From contig NZ_SNWQ01000013.1 in the NCBI RefSeq assembly GCF_004361855.1, positions 210,781 to 274,780 on the forward strand: a stretch of 64,000 bases of DNA, read 5' to 3'. Each line of letters starts with the position of its first letter. The first letter of the stretch is position 1. Made by a program: the position numbers and the translations under genes. The stretch is from Kribbella caucasensis. GTDB taxonomy: Bacteria; Actinomycetota; Actinomycetes; Propionibacteriales; Kribbellaceae. The notes beneath the pieces are model-generated. The model did not search any database and was not told the DNA's origin. It was given only the letters and a program-made list of their open reading frames with translations. Positions 8,928 through 17,418 of the stretch are shown in pieces.

Positions 8928-9440
8928 TCAGATCTGCCAGCTCACGGGGTAGTGGATGACGCCGGCCGGCAGCGGACGGCCGCCGTCGAGCCCCAGCGCC
9001 ATCAGATGCGGACCGGTTTCGAAGGTTGCGCTGATACCGGCCTTCGCCGCCGGCCCGAAGCCGAACCGCGGGTAGTAGTCGAGATGACCGAGCAGAACGA
9101 CCGCGTGCTCGCCACGTTCTGTGGCCACCGCCAGTCCGGCGCGGATGGCGGCGCTACCGGCGCCTTGGTTCTGGTAGGCGGGCACGACCGAAACCGGTCC
9201 GAGCGACAGCGCCGGCGTTTCGTCGATGTGAACGCGGGTGAAGAGCGCGTGACCCACGATCTCGCCGTCTGATGTGGTGGTGACGATCGACAGCTCAGGC
9301 GCCAGCCAGGCGAGCGGATCGGCGCGCAGCGCGTCGACCAGGTCTGCCTCAAAGTCCCTACCGAAGGCTAGTCGGGTCAGCTCGCGAATGGTGCCGATAT
9401 CGGCGGGCGTCTCGGCGCGGGTGATCCAGGAGTTGGACAA
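8928..9440 (-). CDS. GNAT N-acetyltransferase, YhbS-like
   Basis: 170-residue acetyltransferase. The acetyl-CoA site is VVPAYQNQGAGSAAIRAGL (Q-x-x-G-x-G at about residue 95), followed by HAVVLLGHLDYYPRFGFGPA, the GHxxYYxRFGF segment seen in YhbS-type GNATs. The start is a TTG at 9440, with AAGGGA about seven bases upstream. It transcribes leftward, alone, between the transporter promoter and a 200-base spacer. Target unknown; family members acetylate small amines or protein N-termini. Confidence 0.88.
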   Translation of the reverse strand: MSNSWITRAETPADIGTIRELTRLAFGRDFEADLVDALRADPLAWLAPELSIVTTTSDGEIVGHALFTRVHIDETPALSLGPVSVVPAYQNQGAGSAAIRAGLAVATERGEHAVVLLGHLDYYPRFGFGPAAKAGISATFETGPHLMALGLDGGRPLPAGVIHYPVSWQI

Positions 9441-9493
9441 CGGGGAATCCCTTTCAGATCAAGGTGATCCGCGGCCCGCCGTACAGAGGTTGG

Positions 9494-9568
9494 TCAGGCC
9501 GGGATGGGGGAGTCGAGCATGATGAGGAACAGGGCACTGCCCAAGGCAGCCGCCGCTCGCGCGGTCAT
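9494..9568 (-). CDS. Possible 24-residue membrane micropeptide or gene remnant
   Basis: A very short frame with ATG at 9568 and TGA at 9494-9496, preceded by GGGAG eight bases upstream. The product begins MTARAAAALGSALFLIML, one hydrophobic helix, then DSPIPA. It lies in the otherwise empty 197-base gap between the SWIM protein and the GNAT gene. It might be the decayed N-terminus of a membrane enzyme rather than a working peptide. Evidence is limited to the ribosome site and the hydrophobic run. Confidence 0.2.
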   Translation of the reverse strand: MTARAAAALGSALFLIMLDSPIPA

Positions 9569-9637
9569 CAACTCAACTCCCTTCCCTGATCGAAGTCCGC
9601 CGACCTTAACTGGTGGATCGTGCCGTCCGCAGCTGAA

Positions 9638-10921
9638 TTACCACTCGTCCTGTACGGCGAACGCTGCCGCCGGGTCGCGATCCGGGGGACCGGCAGGCAT
9701 CCACTGGTCGCTGTCGAGCCGATACGGATGCCACCGGCCGACCCGGTCCAACCTGAGCTGGCGCCCGCCGGCGGTCAACCTGTTGCCCTCAGCCGTCAGC
9801 TCGATCGGATCGTCCGCAGCCGCCTGTACTTCGACCCGGGCGCGCGCCAGCTCCCCGGCCTCCGGCGACCAACTGTTCTCCAGCACGTCGAGCCCCGGCG
9901 CACCGCCGTACGACCACGCCTGAACGCCGATCGCGAGTTCAGCCGGCCGCCCGGTCGCCCGCCTCAGCGCTTCGCCCAGCTCGGGATAGTCAGCAGCAAG
10001 CCGCACCGCGTCCTGCCACTCGTCCAGCACCCACGGCTCGGCCCCACCCGACAACAACGCACTGAGCTGACCCCGAGCCCGCCGCGCCGCATCCAGCACC
10101 AGCAGGGGAAGCAGCACAAGCTCCGCCAACGCCTGCGTCCCACTCACCACAAGGTCATCCAGGCCAACCTTCGTCGGCATCGCGGGCGGCTCAGGCAGAG
10201 GGCCGACGGCCGAGGCAAACGCCTCCCCAGCGAGCACGCCGATGGACCCGCGCCGCAATGCACCACCGCCCGCCCCGGGCCCGCCGTGCCCCACTCGGCT
10301 CGGCCCGTCAGGGCCGGAGCCCTCATCTGCCGGGGAGATGGCCGCTGCGCGCGGGCCGGCCGACATCCGCTGCTGCAACTCGTCGAGCAGGTCTTCCCGC
10401 GATCGGCCTCGCATCAGCAGGAGCACGAACGGGTCTTCGTCGAGCAGCCAGGCCACCTGGTAGCAGAGGCCGGCCGCGTGCTGGCAGGGGAGTTCCCACG
10501 AATCACACGTGCACGAAGGATCCAGGTCGCCGATGCCCGGCAACAGCGGGACCCCAGCGTCCCCGGCGGCGTCGACCAGGTCGTGCGGCATCTCGCCGTC
10601 GAGGAGCGCCGCGATGTGCCCGGCCCGCGCCCCGACCTGGTCGAGGAACCGCCGCCACTCGTCGTCGCTCAACCGATCGACCAGCACCACCGCGTCGTAC
10701 GAGTCCTGCGGCGCGTGCACAGTCGCCGCGATCCGGCCCGGGCTGATCGTGATCGTGCCGACCTGCCCCGAGTTCGCGTACCGCCGTCCCTTCCGCAGCT
10801 GGTCCGAGTCCAGGGACGTGTCCTCCATCGCCTGCACCCAAGCCCGCGCCCACCACGACTTCCCGCGCGTACTCCGCCCCCGCTGCACCCCGAACGCCGG
10901 AAACCCCCGAGCCTCACTCAC
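9638..10921 (-). CDS. SWIM zinc-finger protein, partner of the SNF2 helicase
   Basis: 427-residue protein with a SWIM zinc finger, CTCDSWELPCQHAAGLCY (C-x-C-x6-C-x-H) about 130 residues in, a nucleic-acid or protein-binding module. The GTG at 10921 overlaps the helicase stop as GTGA, so the two are co-translated. In many actinobacteria a SWIM protein follows a SNF2 ATPase in this arrangement; the two probably act in one DNA-remodelling or repair complex, whose role is not established. The segment before the finger (SPGRIAATVHAPQDSYDAVV) is typical of this family. The C-terminal third is not recognised. Confidence 0.88.
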   Translation of the reverse strand: MSEARGFPAFGVQRGRSTRGKSWWARAWVQAMEDTSLDSDQLRKGRRYANSGQVGTITISPGRIAATVHAPQDSYDAVVLVDRLSDDEWRRFLDQVGARAGHIAALLDGEMPHDLVDAAGDAGVPLLPGIGDLDPSCTCDSWELPCQHAAGLCYQVAWLLDEDPFVLLLMRGRSREDLLDELQQRMSAGPRAAAISPADEGSGPDGPSRVGHGGPGAGGGALRRGSIGVLAGEAFASAVGPLPEPPAMPTKVGLDDLVVSGTQALAELVLLPLLVLDAARRARGQLSALLSGGAEPWVLDEWQDAVRLAADYPELGEALRRATGRPAELAIGVQAWSYGGAPGLDVLENSWSPEAGELARARVEVQAAADDPIELTAEGNRLTAGGRQLRLDRVGRWHPYRLDSDQWMPAGPPDRDPAAAFAVQDEW

Positions 10922-13806
10922 CGCACACCCCGCAATTCGACGAGGTCGGCTAGTTCGGAGTCGGTGAGCTCGGTGAGCGCGGCCTCGCCTGCGGTCAGCA
11001 CCGCGTCGGCCAACGCGCGCTTGCTGTTGAGCATCGCCGCGATCCGGTCCTCGATGGTGCCTTCGGCAATCAACCGGTGCACCTGAACCGGCCGCGTCTG
11101 CCCGATCCTGTACGCCCGGTCCGTCGCCTGATCCTCCACCGCCGGGTTCCACCAGCGGTCGTAATGCACCACGTGGTCCGCCCGCGTCAGGTTCAGCCCG
11201 GTCCCCGCGGCCTTGAGCGACAACAGGAACACCGGCACCTCACCGGCCTGGAACCGCTCGACCATCTCCTCCCGCTTCCGCACCGGCGTCCCACCGTGCA
11301 GCAACTGACTCGCGATCCCACGCTCGCCGAGATGCCGCACCAGCAACCGCGCCATCTCGACGTACTGCGTGAACACGAGCACGGCCCCGTCCTCGGAAAC
11401 AATCGTGTCGAGCAACTCGTCGAGCAGTTCGAGCTTGCCGGATCGCCCGGCCAGCCTCGCTCCGGCCGGTTCCTTGAGGTACTGCACCGGGTGGTTGCAG
11501 ATCTGCTTCAACCCGGTCAGCAGCTTCACGATCAACCCGCGCCGCGCCATCGCGTCACTCGCCCTTACCGCGTCGAGCAACTCGCGCACGGTCGCCTCGT
11601 ACAGCACCGCCTGCTCGCGGGTGAGCGACACCGGCTGATCCGTCTCGGTCTTCGGTGGCAACTCGGGCGCGATCCCCGGGTCCGACTTGCGCCGCCGGAG
11701 CAGGAACGGCCGGACCAGGTTCGCCAGCCGCCCGGCGACGTCCTCGTCCTTGTCCGCCTCGATCGGCGTCGCCCACCGGCTGCGGAACGTCCCGAGCCGG
11801 CCGAGCAACCCCGGCGTGGTCCAGTCGAGGATCGCCCACAGCTCGGACAGGTTGTTCTCCACCGGCGTCCCGGTCAGTGCAACCCGCGCGAGCGCCGGCA
11901 CGGTCCGCAACGCCTTCGCCGTCCCCGACAACGGGTTCTTCACGTGCTGCGCCTCGTCCGCGACCAGCAGCCCCCACCGATGCGCCGCCAACCGCGCCGC
12001 ATCCCGACGCAACGTCCCGTACGTCGTGAGCACGAACCCTTGATCCGCGCCATCGAGTGATCGGCCGGACCCGTGGAACCGGCGTACCGGAGTCCCCGGC
12101 GCGAACCGCTGAACCTCGCGCTCCCAGTTCCCCAGCAGAGATGCAGGGCAGACGACGAGCGTCGGGCCGCTGGTCTCTTCATCGGTCTGCCGGTGCAAAT
12201 GCAGCGAGATCAACGTGATCGTCTTGCCGAGGCCCATGTCGTCCGCGAGGCAACCGCCCAGCCCCAGCGAGGTCATCCGCACCAGCCATTGCAGACCGCG
12301 GAGTTGGTAGTCGCGCAACGTGGCGTGCAGGGCAGCAGGCGCTTCGATCGGCTCGTCGGACCGGTCCGGGTCCGCGATCCGCGCCCGCAGATCCTCCAGC
12401 CAGCGCGTCGGCGTGATCGTTACCTGGCGACCGTCGATCTCGGTGCTGCCGGTCAGCGCGGCGCCGAGTGCGTCGATCGCGGTGACCGGTTTGAGGATCC
12501 GCTCTCGTGCCTTCCGGGCCAGGTCGGGATCGACCAGCATCCATTGGTCCCGCAGCCGAACCACGGGCCGGGTCGCCTCGGCCAGCTGGTCCATCTCCGC
12601 GTCGGTCAGTGGATCGTTGCCCAGGGCAACCTGCCAGCTGAAGTCCAGCGTGGCGCCGCCGCCGAAGAATCCAGGCACATCCGACGGCGGCCCATCCGCA
12701 GACGTGATCGCCGCCCGGGCAGTCAGCGCCCGCCCGAGACTCTTCGGCCAATGCAGATCCACGCCGGCCGCCGACAACCGCTGCGCCCCACCGGCCAGCA
12801 GCTCACCGACCTCTTCGTCGGCCAGCTCCATCCGATCCGGTACGACGGCGTCGAGCAGCCGTCCCAACGGTGCCCACACCCTCGCAGCCCGCCGGATCGC
12901 CAACGTCGCATCGATCCGCGCCCGCGGCCCGAACCCGGCAACGTCCCGAGCCCACACCTCGTCCGCATCCCGCACCAACATCGGATCCTGCAAGCTGTGC
13001 AGCTGCACCACAATCCGAAACCCCCGAGCATCCGCGAGCTCATCGGGGGAGTCCAGCTCGACCCGCAACGAGATCCGTACGCCGGTGTCGAGTCCCGCCG
13101 ACACCTCATCAGCCCACGACCGCAACCGCCCAGCCTGCTGCGGCGCCTTAGCCGTGAACAACCCGGTCCCATGCGCCTTCACCGCAGCCGGCGACCGAGG
13201 CATCCCATCCGCGACGGCGTCCAGAAACTCCCGCACCAACTCCTCGGCCACAGGCATCCGCAGCTCGCCGGCCGCGGTGGCGAGATTCGCTTGGGCACCC
13301 CCCGCACCGGCCGCGCCCGGCGTGCTCGCCGTTGTGTTCTGAGGAATCGACCGAGCTTCCAGCGGCATCGCCTCAGCAAGCTGCAGTACTCGCTCGATGT
13401 CGGCCGAATCGAGCGGCCCCACCCGCCAGGCGTCGTACCCACCGGGCGATACCCCTGGTAGCAGCCGCCCCCGAGCGACGAGCTGCAACGCAACCAGCGA
13501 AGCCGCACCCCAGAACGCAGCGCTCGGATGCGCCCGCTGATCCCGCCGAGCCCGCCCGAGCACCGCCACCGCATCGGCGACCGGCACCTCGACCACCCGC
13601 ACGGACCGCAGCTCCACATCGGTGCCAGCGGCAACTACCAGGGCCCAGTCCGCATGCTCACCGACGCCGAGGGGGAGCGGACCGCCGTCCGGATCCCAGA
13701 AGCCGACCTTCCCTTCCCGCGGCGGATCCGCCGGCCGGAAGACCGCCGCCAACCCCGCAACATCCCTCGGTACTACGGACGCCTCCGCCTGCGTCACCGC
13801 TGCCAA
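10918..13806 (-). CDS. SNF2-family DEAD-like helicase/ATPase
   Basis: 962 residues. The N-terminal ~440 residues are a bacterial SNF2-associated domain; then the ATPase core with motif I DDMGLGKTITLIS, motif II VADEAQHVKN (DEAQ), motif III LTGTPVENN, and the C-terminal RecA lobe with DRAYRIGQTRPVQVHRL (motif VI). It is an ATP-driven double-stranded DNA translocase; bacterial members such as RapA and HepA relatives act on transcription or repair. The start is a TTG at 13806 with AAGGA six bases before it. It heads a two-gene operon with the SWIM protein. Confidence 0.95.
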   Translation of the reverse strand: MAAVTQAEASVVPRDVAGLAAVFRPADPPREGKVGFWDPDGGPLPLGVGEHADWALVVAAGTDVELRSVRVVEVPVADAVAVLGRARRDQRAHPSAAFWGAASLVALQLVARGRLLPGVSPGGYDAWRVGPLDSADIERVLQLAEAMPLEARSIPQNTTASTPGAAGAGGAQANLATAAGELRMPVAEELVREFLDAVADGMPRSPAAVKAHGTGLFTAKAPQQAGRLRSWADEVSAGLDTGVRISLRVELDSPDELADARGFRIVVQLHSLQDPMLVRDADEVWARDVAGFGPRARIDATLAIRRAARVWAPLGRLLDAVVPDRMELADEEVGELLAGGAQRLSAAGVDLHWPKSLGRALTARAAITSADGPPSDVPGFFGGGATLDFSWQVALGNDPLTDAEMDQLAEATRPVVRLRDQWMLVDPDLARKARERILKPVTAIDALGAALTGSTEIDGRQVTITPTRWLEDLRARIADPDRSDEPIEAPAALHATLRDYQLRGLQWLVRMTSLGLGGCLADDMGLGKTITLISLHLHRQTDEETSGPTLVVCPASLLGNWEREVQRFAPGTPVRRFHGSGRSLDGADQGFVLTTYGTLRRDAARLAAHRWGLLVADEAQHVKNPLSGTAKALRTVPALARVALTGTPVENNLSELWAILDWTTPGLLGRLGTFRSRWATPIEADKDEDVAGRLANLVRPFLLRRRKSDPGIAPELPPKTETDQPVSLTREQAVLYEATVRELLDAVRASDAMARRGLIVKLLTGLKQICNHPVQYLKEPAGARLAGRSGKLELLDELLDTIVSEDGAVLVFTQYVEMARLLVRHLGERGIASQLLHGGTPVRKREEMVERFQAGEVPVFLLSLKAAGTGLNLTRADHVVHYDRWWNPAVEDQATDRAYRIGQTRPVQVHRLIAEGTIEDRIAAMLNSKRALADAVLTAGEAALTELTDSELADLVELRGVR

Positions 13807-13848
13807 TCCAGTTCCTTCCTAGCCCCGTGATCACCCTGGTCAGCCATC

Positions 13849-15750
13849 TCAGGAAGCCCCGACCACAACCGCCTCCGTCGACGAGTCGCCCGGCTGGTCG
13901 AACTGGGTTCGGTACAGCTCCTCGTACCGCCCGCCGGCCGCCAGCAGCTCAGCATGCGTCCCGCGCTCGAGCACCTGGCCGTCCTCGATCACGAGGATGA
14001 GATCGGCAGCCCGGATGGTCGACAACCGGTGCGCGATCACCACCGCCGTCCGCCCGGCCAGCGCCTCACCCAGCGCGGCCTGCACAGCAGCCTCGGACGT
14101 GGAGTCGAGCGCCGCCGTCGCCTCGTCCAGGATCACCACCCGCGGATGCGCCAACAGCAACCGCGCGATCGTCAGCCGCTGCCGCTCACCACCCGACAAC
14201 CGGTACCCGCGCTCACCGACCACGGTCTCCAGCTGATCCGGCAGCGACCGGATCAGGTCGCCCAACCGAGCCCGGGTTAGTGCATCCCACAACTCTCCCT
14301 CGGTCGCCTCGGGCTTGGCCAGCAGCAGGTTCTCCCGGATCGAGTCGTGGAACAGGTGCCCGTCCTGCGTGACCATGCCGAGGGTCGCGCGCAACGATTC
14401 CGCCTTCACGTCCCGTACGTCGACGCCAGCGAGCCGCACCGCACCGGAGTCCACGTCGTACAGGCGCGGGATCAGCTGCGCGATGGTCGACTTCCCGGCG
14501 CCGGACGAGCCGACCAGCGCGATCATCTGCCCCGGATCGGCCCGGAACGACACCTCGTGCAGCACCTCGACCCCGCCCCGGGTGTCGAGCTTCGCGACCT
14601 CCTCCAGCGACGCGAGCGACACCTTGTCAGCCGACGGGTACGCGAACCGGACCTTGTCGAACTCGACCGAGACCGGCCCCTCCGGCACCGACCCAGCACC
14701 CGGCTTGTCCTTGATCAGCGGCTCCAGATCGAGCACCTCGAAGACCCGCTCGAAGCTCACCAGCGCGGTCATCACCTCGAGCCGTGCACTCGCCAGCGCG
14801 GTCAAGGGGGAGTAGAGCCGGGTCAGCAGCAACGCCATCGCGACGACGGCACCCGCGTCGAGCTGATCGCGCAGCGCGTAGAAACCACCGAGCCCGTAGA
14901 CCACGGCCAGCGCGAGCGCCGACACCAGCGTCAGCGACGTCACGAACACCCACTGCACCATCGCCGTCCGGACGCCGATGTCCCGCACCCGGCGGGCGCG
15001 GACCGCGAACTCCAGCGACTCCCGGGCCGGCCGGCCGAACAGCTTCACGAGCGTCGCGCCCGGCGCCGAGAACCGCTCGGTCATCTGGGTGCTCATGGTG
15101 GCGTTGTAGTTCGCCGCCTCCCGCTCCAGCGCCGCCAGCCGGTTGCCGATCCGGCGAGCCGGGATGACGAATATCGGCAGGATCACCAGGGCGAGCAGGG
15201 TGATCTGCCACGACACCCCCAGCATCACGACCAGAGTCAGCACCAGCATCACCAGGTTGCTCACCACCCCGGAGAGGGTGTCGCTGAAGGCTCGCTGCGC
15301 GCCGATCACGTCGTTGTTCAGCCGGGACACCAGAGCGCCGGTCCTGGTCCGGGTGAAGAACGCGATCGGCATCTTCTGGATGTGGTCGAACACCGCCGTC
15401 CGCAGGTCGAGGATCAGCCCCTCGCCGATCCGCGCCGACAGCCAGCGGGTGAACAGTCCGAGCCCGGCCTCGGCGACCGCGATGATCGCGATCAGCCCGG
15501 CCAGCCAGAGCACCGTGCTGACCGCCTTGCCGCCGACGATCGCGTCGACCACCCGGCCGGCCAGCACCGGGGTCGCCACCGCCAGCACGGCGGCGCCGAC
15601 GCTGAGCACCAGGAACGCGACCAGCAGCGCCCGGTGCGGCCGGGCGAACGCGAGGATGCGGGTCAGCGTCGCCCGGGAGAACGGGCGCTTGTCGTCAGAG
15701 GCGTGCATCGCGTGGTACATCGATGTCCACGCGGTCATTTCCATGCTCAC
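13849..15750 (-). CDS. ABC exporter half-transporter (ABCB/MsbA type)
   Basis: 633 residues: six membrane helices (about 35-330) and an ATPase with Walker A GSSGAGKST, signature YRLSGGERQRLTIARLLL, Walker B VVILDEATAALD with catalytic Glu, and H-loop VIAHRLSTIRAAD, all intact, so it probably works as a homodimer. The GTG at 15750 is chosen: the protein then begins MSMEMTAWTSMYHAM, GGAG lies eight bases upstream, and the MerR-like promoter at 15817-15847 lies in front, whereas a start at 15831 would fall inside that promoter. Substrate unknown; drugs or lipids are usual. It diverges from the TetR gene at 15984. Confidence 0.93.
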   Translation of the reverse strand: MSMEMTAWTSMYHAMHASDDKRPFSRATLTRILAFARPHRALLVAFLVLSVGAAVLAVATPVLAGRVVDAIVGGKAVSTVLWLAGLIAIIAVAEAGLGLFTRWLSARIGEGLILDLRTAVFDHIQKMPIAFFTRTRTGALVSRLNNDVIGAQRAFSDTLSGVVSNLVMLVLTLVVMLGVSWQITLLALVILPIFVIPARRIGNRLAALEREAANYNATMSTQMTERFSAPGATLVKLFGRPARESLEFAVRARRVRDIGVRTAMVQWVFVTSLTLVSALALAVVYGLGGFYALRDQLDAGAVVAMALLLTRLYSPLTALASARLEVMTALVSFERVFEVLDLEPLIKDKPGAGSVPEGPVSVEFDKVRFAYPSADKVSLASLEEVAKLDTRGGVEVLHEVSFRADPGQMIALVGSSGAGKSTIAQLIPRLYDVDSGAVRLAGVDVRDVKAESLRATLGMVTQDGHLFHDSIRENLLLAKPEATEGELWDALTRARLGDLIRSLPDQLETVVGERGYRLSGGERQRLTIARLLLAHPRVVILDEATAALDSTSEAAVQAALGEALAGRTAVVIAHRLSTIRAADLILVIEDGQVLERGTHAELLAAGGRYEELYRTQFDQPGDSSTEAVVVGAS

Positions 15751-15816
15751 GGCGCTGCTCCGGATCTTGGTCGGCCAGGGACTGCCGATGATCTCGCCGA
15801 CCACCGACAGTTTCCG

Positions 15817-15847
15817 AAGGTAGAACCTCAAGTTAGCTACAGGTCAA
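15817..15847 (-). promoter_or_regulatory. MerR/SoxR-like promoter of the ABC exporter
   Basis: Reading leftward: TTGACC (15842-15847), a 19-base spacer and TACCTT (15817-15822). The over-long spacer is the hallmark of MerR-family activated promoters. The spacer holds CCTGTAGCTAACTTGAGG, which matches the SoxR-type palindrome CCTCAAGTTAACTTGAGG in its right half and partly in its left. No merR gene is in the window, so the regulator would act in trans. The transcript would start about 55 bases before the GTG at 15750. Confidence 0.55.
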
Positions 15848-15983
15848 CCCCGGAACGCATCAACAGCCCTCACTGAGTACGCTGTACGAGGTAACCGCAG
15901 GAGTGTAGCCAATCCGGCGACCACGCGCACATGAATAGAGCCGGCGCACCTGAATCCGGCGTACAGGAATAGAGAATTCGGCC

Positions 15984-16739
15984 ATGAACCAGGAGTACAG
16001 CGGCGGCGGCGACCCGGCGAAGAGCCTCGAGCTGCTCTGGGGACTGCAGGCCCGGCCGACCCGGGGACCCAAGCCGGCCCTCACGGTCGAGCGCATCGTC
16101 GACGCGGCCACCCGGATCGCCGACGCGGAGGGACTCGCCGCGATGTCGATGCGCCGGGTCGCCGACGAACTCGGTGTCGGCGCCATGACCCTGTACCGGT
16201 ACGTCCCCGGCAAGGGCGAGCTCCTGGACGTGATGCTCGACAGCGCGTACGCCGAGCTGCCGCTCCGCGAGGTGACCGGCGACTGGCGGAAGAAACTGGA
16301 CGAGGTCGCCCGGGAGAACCGCGAGCTCTACCTCCGCCACCCCTGGATGCTGTACGTCGCCACGAGCCGCCCGCCGCTCGGCCCCGGCGTGATGGCGAAG
16401 TACGAGTGGGAGTTGGCAGCCGTCGAGGGGATCGGCCTGACCGACGTCGAGATGGACGCCGCGGTCGCGCTGGTCAACGGCTACGTCCACGGAGCCGTCC
16501 GGAGTGCGATCGACGCGAAGCAGGTGATCCAGTCGTCCGGGATCACCGACAAGGAGTGGTGGGAGGCGCACGAACCGTTGCTGGAGAAGATCGGCGACGC
16601 GCAGAAGTTCCCGATCGCGTCCCGGGTCGGCACCACTGTCGGGCAGGAGTTCGAGGCGGCGTACGACTCCGAGCACGGCTTCGAGTTCGGCCTTGCCCGA
16701 GTCCTCGACGGCATCGCCGCCCTCCTCGCCGACCGCTGA
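15984..16739 (+). CDS. TetR-family regulator (TetR_C type)
   Basis: 251-residue repressor. The helix-turn-helix is at residues about 35-80 (IVDAATRIADAEGLAAMSMR, then ELGVGAMTLYRYVPGKGELL), followed by a ligand domain with RHPWMLYVATSRPPLGPG, typical of the TetR_C_1 group. It diverges from the ABC exporter at 15750 with a 233-base gap and is the natural candidate to control that exporter or itself. In the gap GAATAGAG occurs twice (near 15932 and 15967), and GTACGCTGTAC near 15886 is a possible half-site pair. The ATG at 15984 has only a weak ribosome site. Confidence 0.88.
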   Translation: MNQEYSGGGDPAKSLELLWGLQARPTRGPKPALTVERIVDAATRIADAEGLAAMSMRRVADELGVGAMTLYRYVPGKGELLDVMLDSAYAELPLREVTGDWRKKLDEVARENRELYLRHPWMLYVATSRPPLGPGVMAKYEWELAAVEGIGLTDVEMDAAVALVNGYVHGAVRSAIDAKQVIQSSGITDKEWWEAHEPLLEKIGDAQKFPIASRVGTTVGQEFEAAYDSEHGFEFGLARVLDGIAALLADR

Positions 16740-16785
16740 CCCACCAACAACGCGGGGTGTGGTGACGTACCGGAAAATGCAGTTG

Positions 16786-16803
16786 TGAGTGAGTGCTCAC
16801 TCA
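16786..16803. promoter_or_regulatory. TetR operator in front of the exporter operon
   Basis: TGAGTGAG-TG-CTCACTCA is a perfect 8-base inverted repeat with a 2-base centre, ending 15 bases before the GTG of the TetR gene at 16819. Its position across the expected promoter is that of an autoregulatory TetR operator. It also rules out the in-frame start at 16789, which would lie inside it. Confidence 0.7.
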
Positions 16804-16818
16804 GTTAGCCTCGATCGG

Positions 16819-17418
16819 GTGAGCCCACGTGCGACCCCACTGCCGCCCGACGAGCGCCGCGCGGCCATCGTCAAGGCGGCGCTGCCGTTGCTGGAGGAGC
16901 ACGGCACCGACGTCAGCACCCGGCAGATCGCCGAGGCGGCCGGTGTCGCCGAAGGCACCATCTTCCGCGCGTTCGGCAGCAAGGACGCGCTGATCGACGC
17001 CGTGATGGGGACGGCGTTCGAGGCCGGCCCGCTGATCGAGGCGCTCCGGTCGATCGACCGGACCCTGCCGCTGCGGGACCGGCTGGTCGAGTCGGTCGAG
17101 ATCAGCCAGACGCGGCTGCGCAGTGTCTTCAAGCTGCTGTTCGCGCTGCGGATGCGTCCAGGGCACTGGCAGCACGACGCCAAGGAGGAGCGCCGGCGCA
17201 AGGCCGACGCCGAACAGGCCAACAGCGTCATCGTCGACCTGATCCGCCCGGATGCCGGGCTGCTCCGCTACCCACCGGAGGAAGTCGCGCACCGGATCCG
17301 GCTGCTCACCTTCTCCGCCACCCACCCAATGATTTCGGACGGTCGGCCATTGACCGCCGAGGAGATCGTCGACTTCGCACTCGACGGTGTCCGCAAACAC
17401 CACCCCGGGGACCTCTGA
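16819..17418 (+). CDS. TetR-family regulator of the heterodimeric ABC exporter
   Basis: 199-residue repressor with an N-terminal helix-turn-helix (RAAIVKAALPLLEEHG, then STRQIAEAAGVAEGTIFRAF) and an unassigned ligand domain. The GTG at 16819 is chosen because the palindromic operator sits at 16786-16803; little room is left for a leader, so the message may be near-leaderless. The stop overlaps the ATG of the first exporter gene (TGATG), so regulator and both exporter halves form one operon. It most likely represses the operon and is released by an exporter substrate, which is inference from the layout. Confidence 0.9.
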   Translation: MSPRATPLPPDERRAAIVKAALPLLEEHGTDVSTRQIAEAAGVAEGTIFRAFGSKDALIDAVMGTAFEAGPLIEALRSIDRTLPLRDRLVESVEISQTRLRSVFKLLFALRMRPGHWQHDAKEERRRKADAEQANSVIVDLIRPDAGLLRYPPEEVAHRIRLLTFSATHPMISDGRPLTAEEIVDFALDGVRKHHPGDL

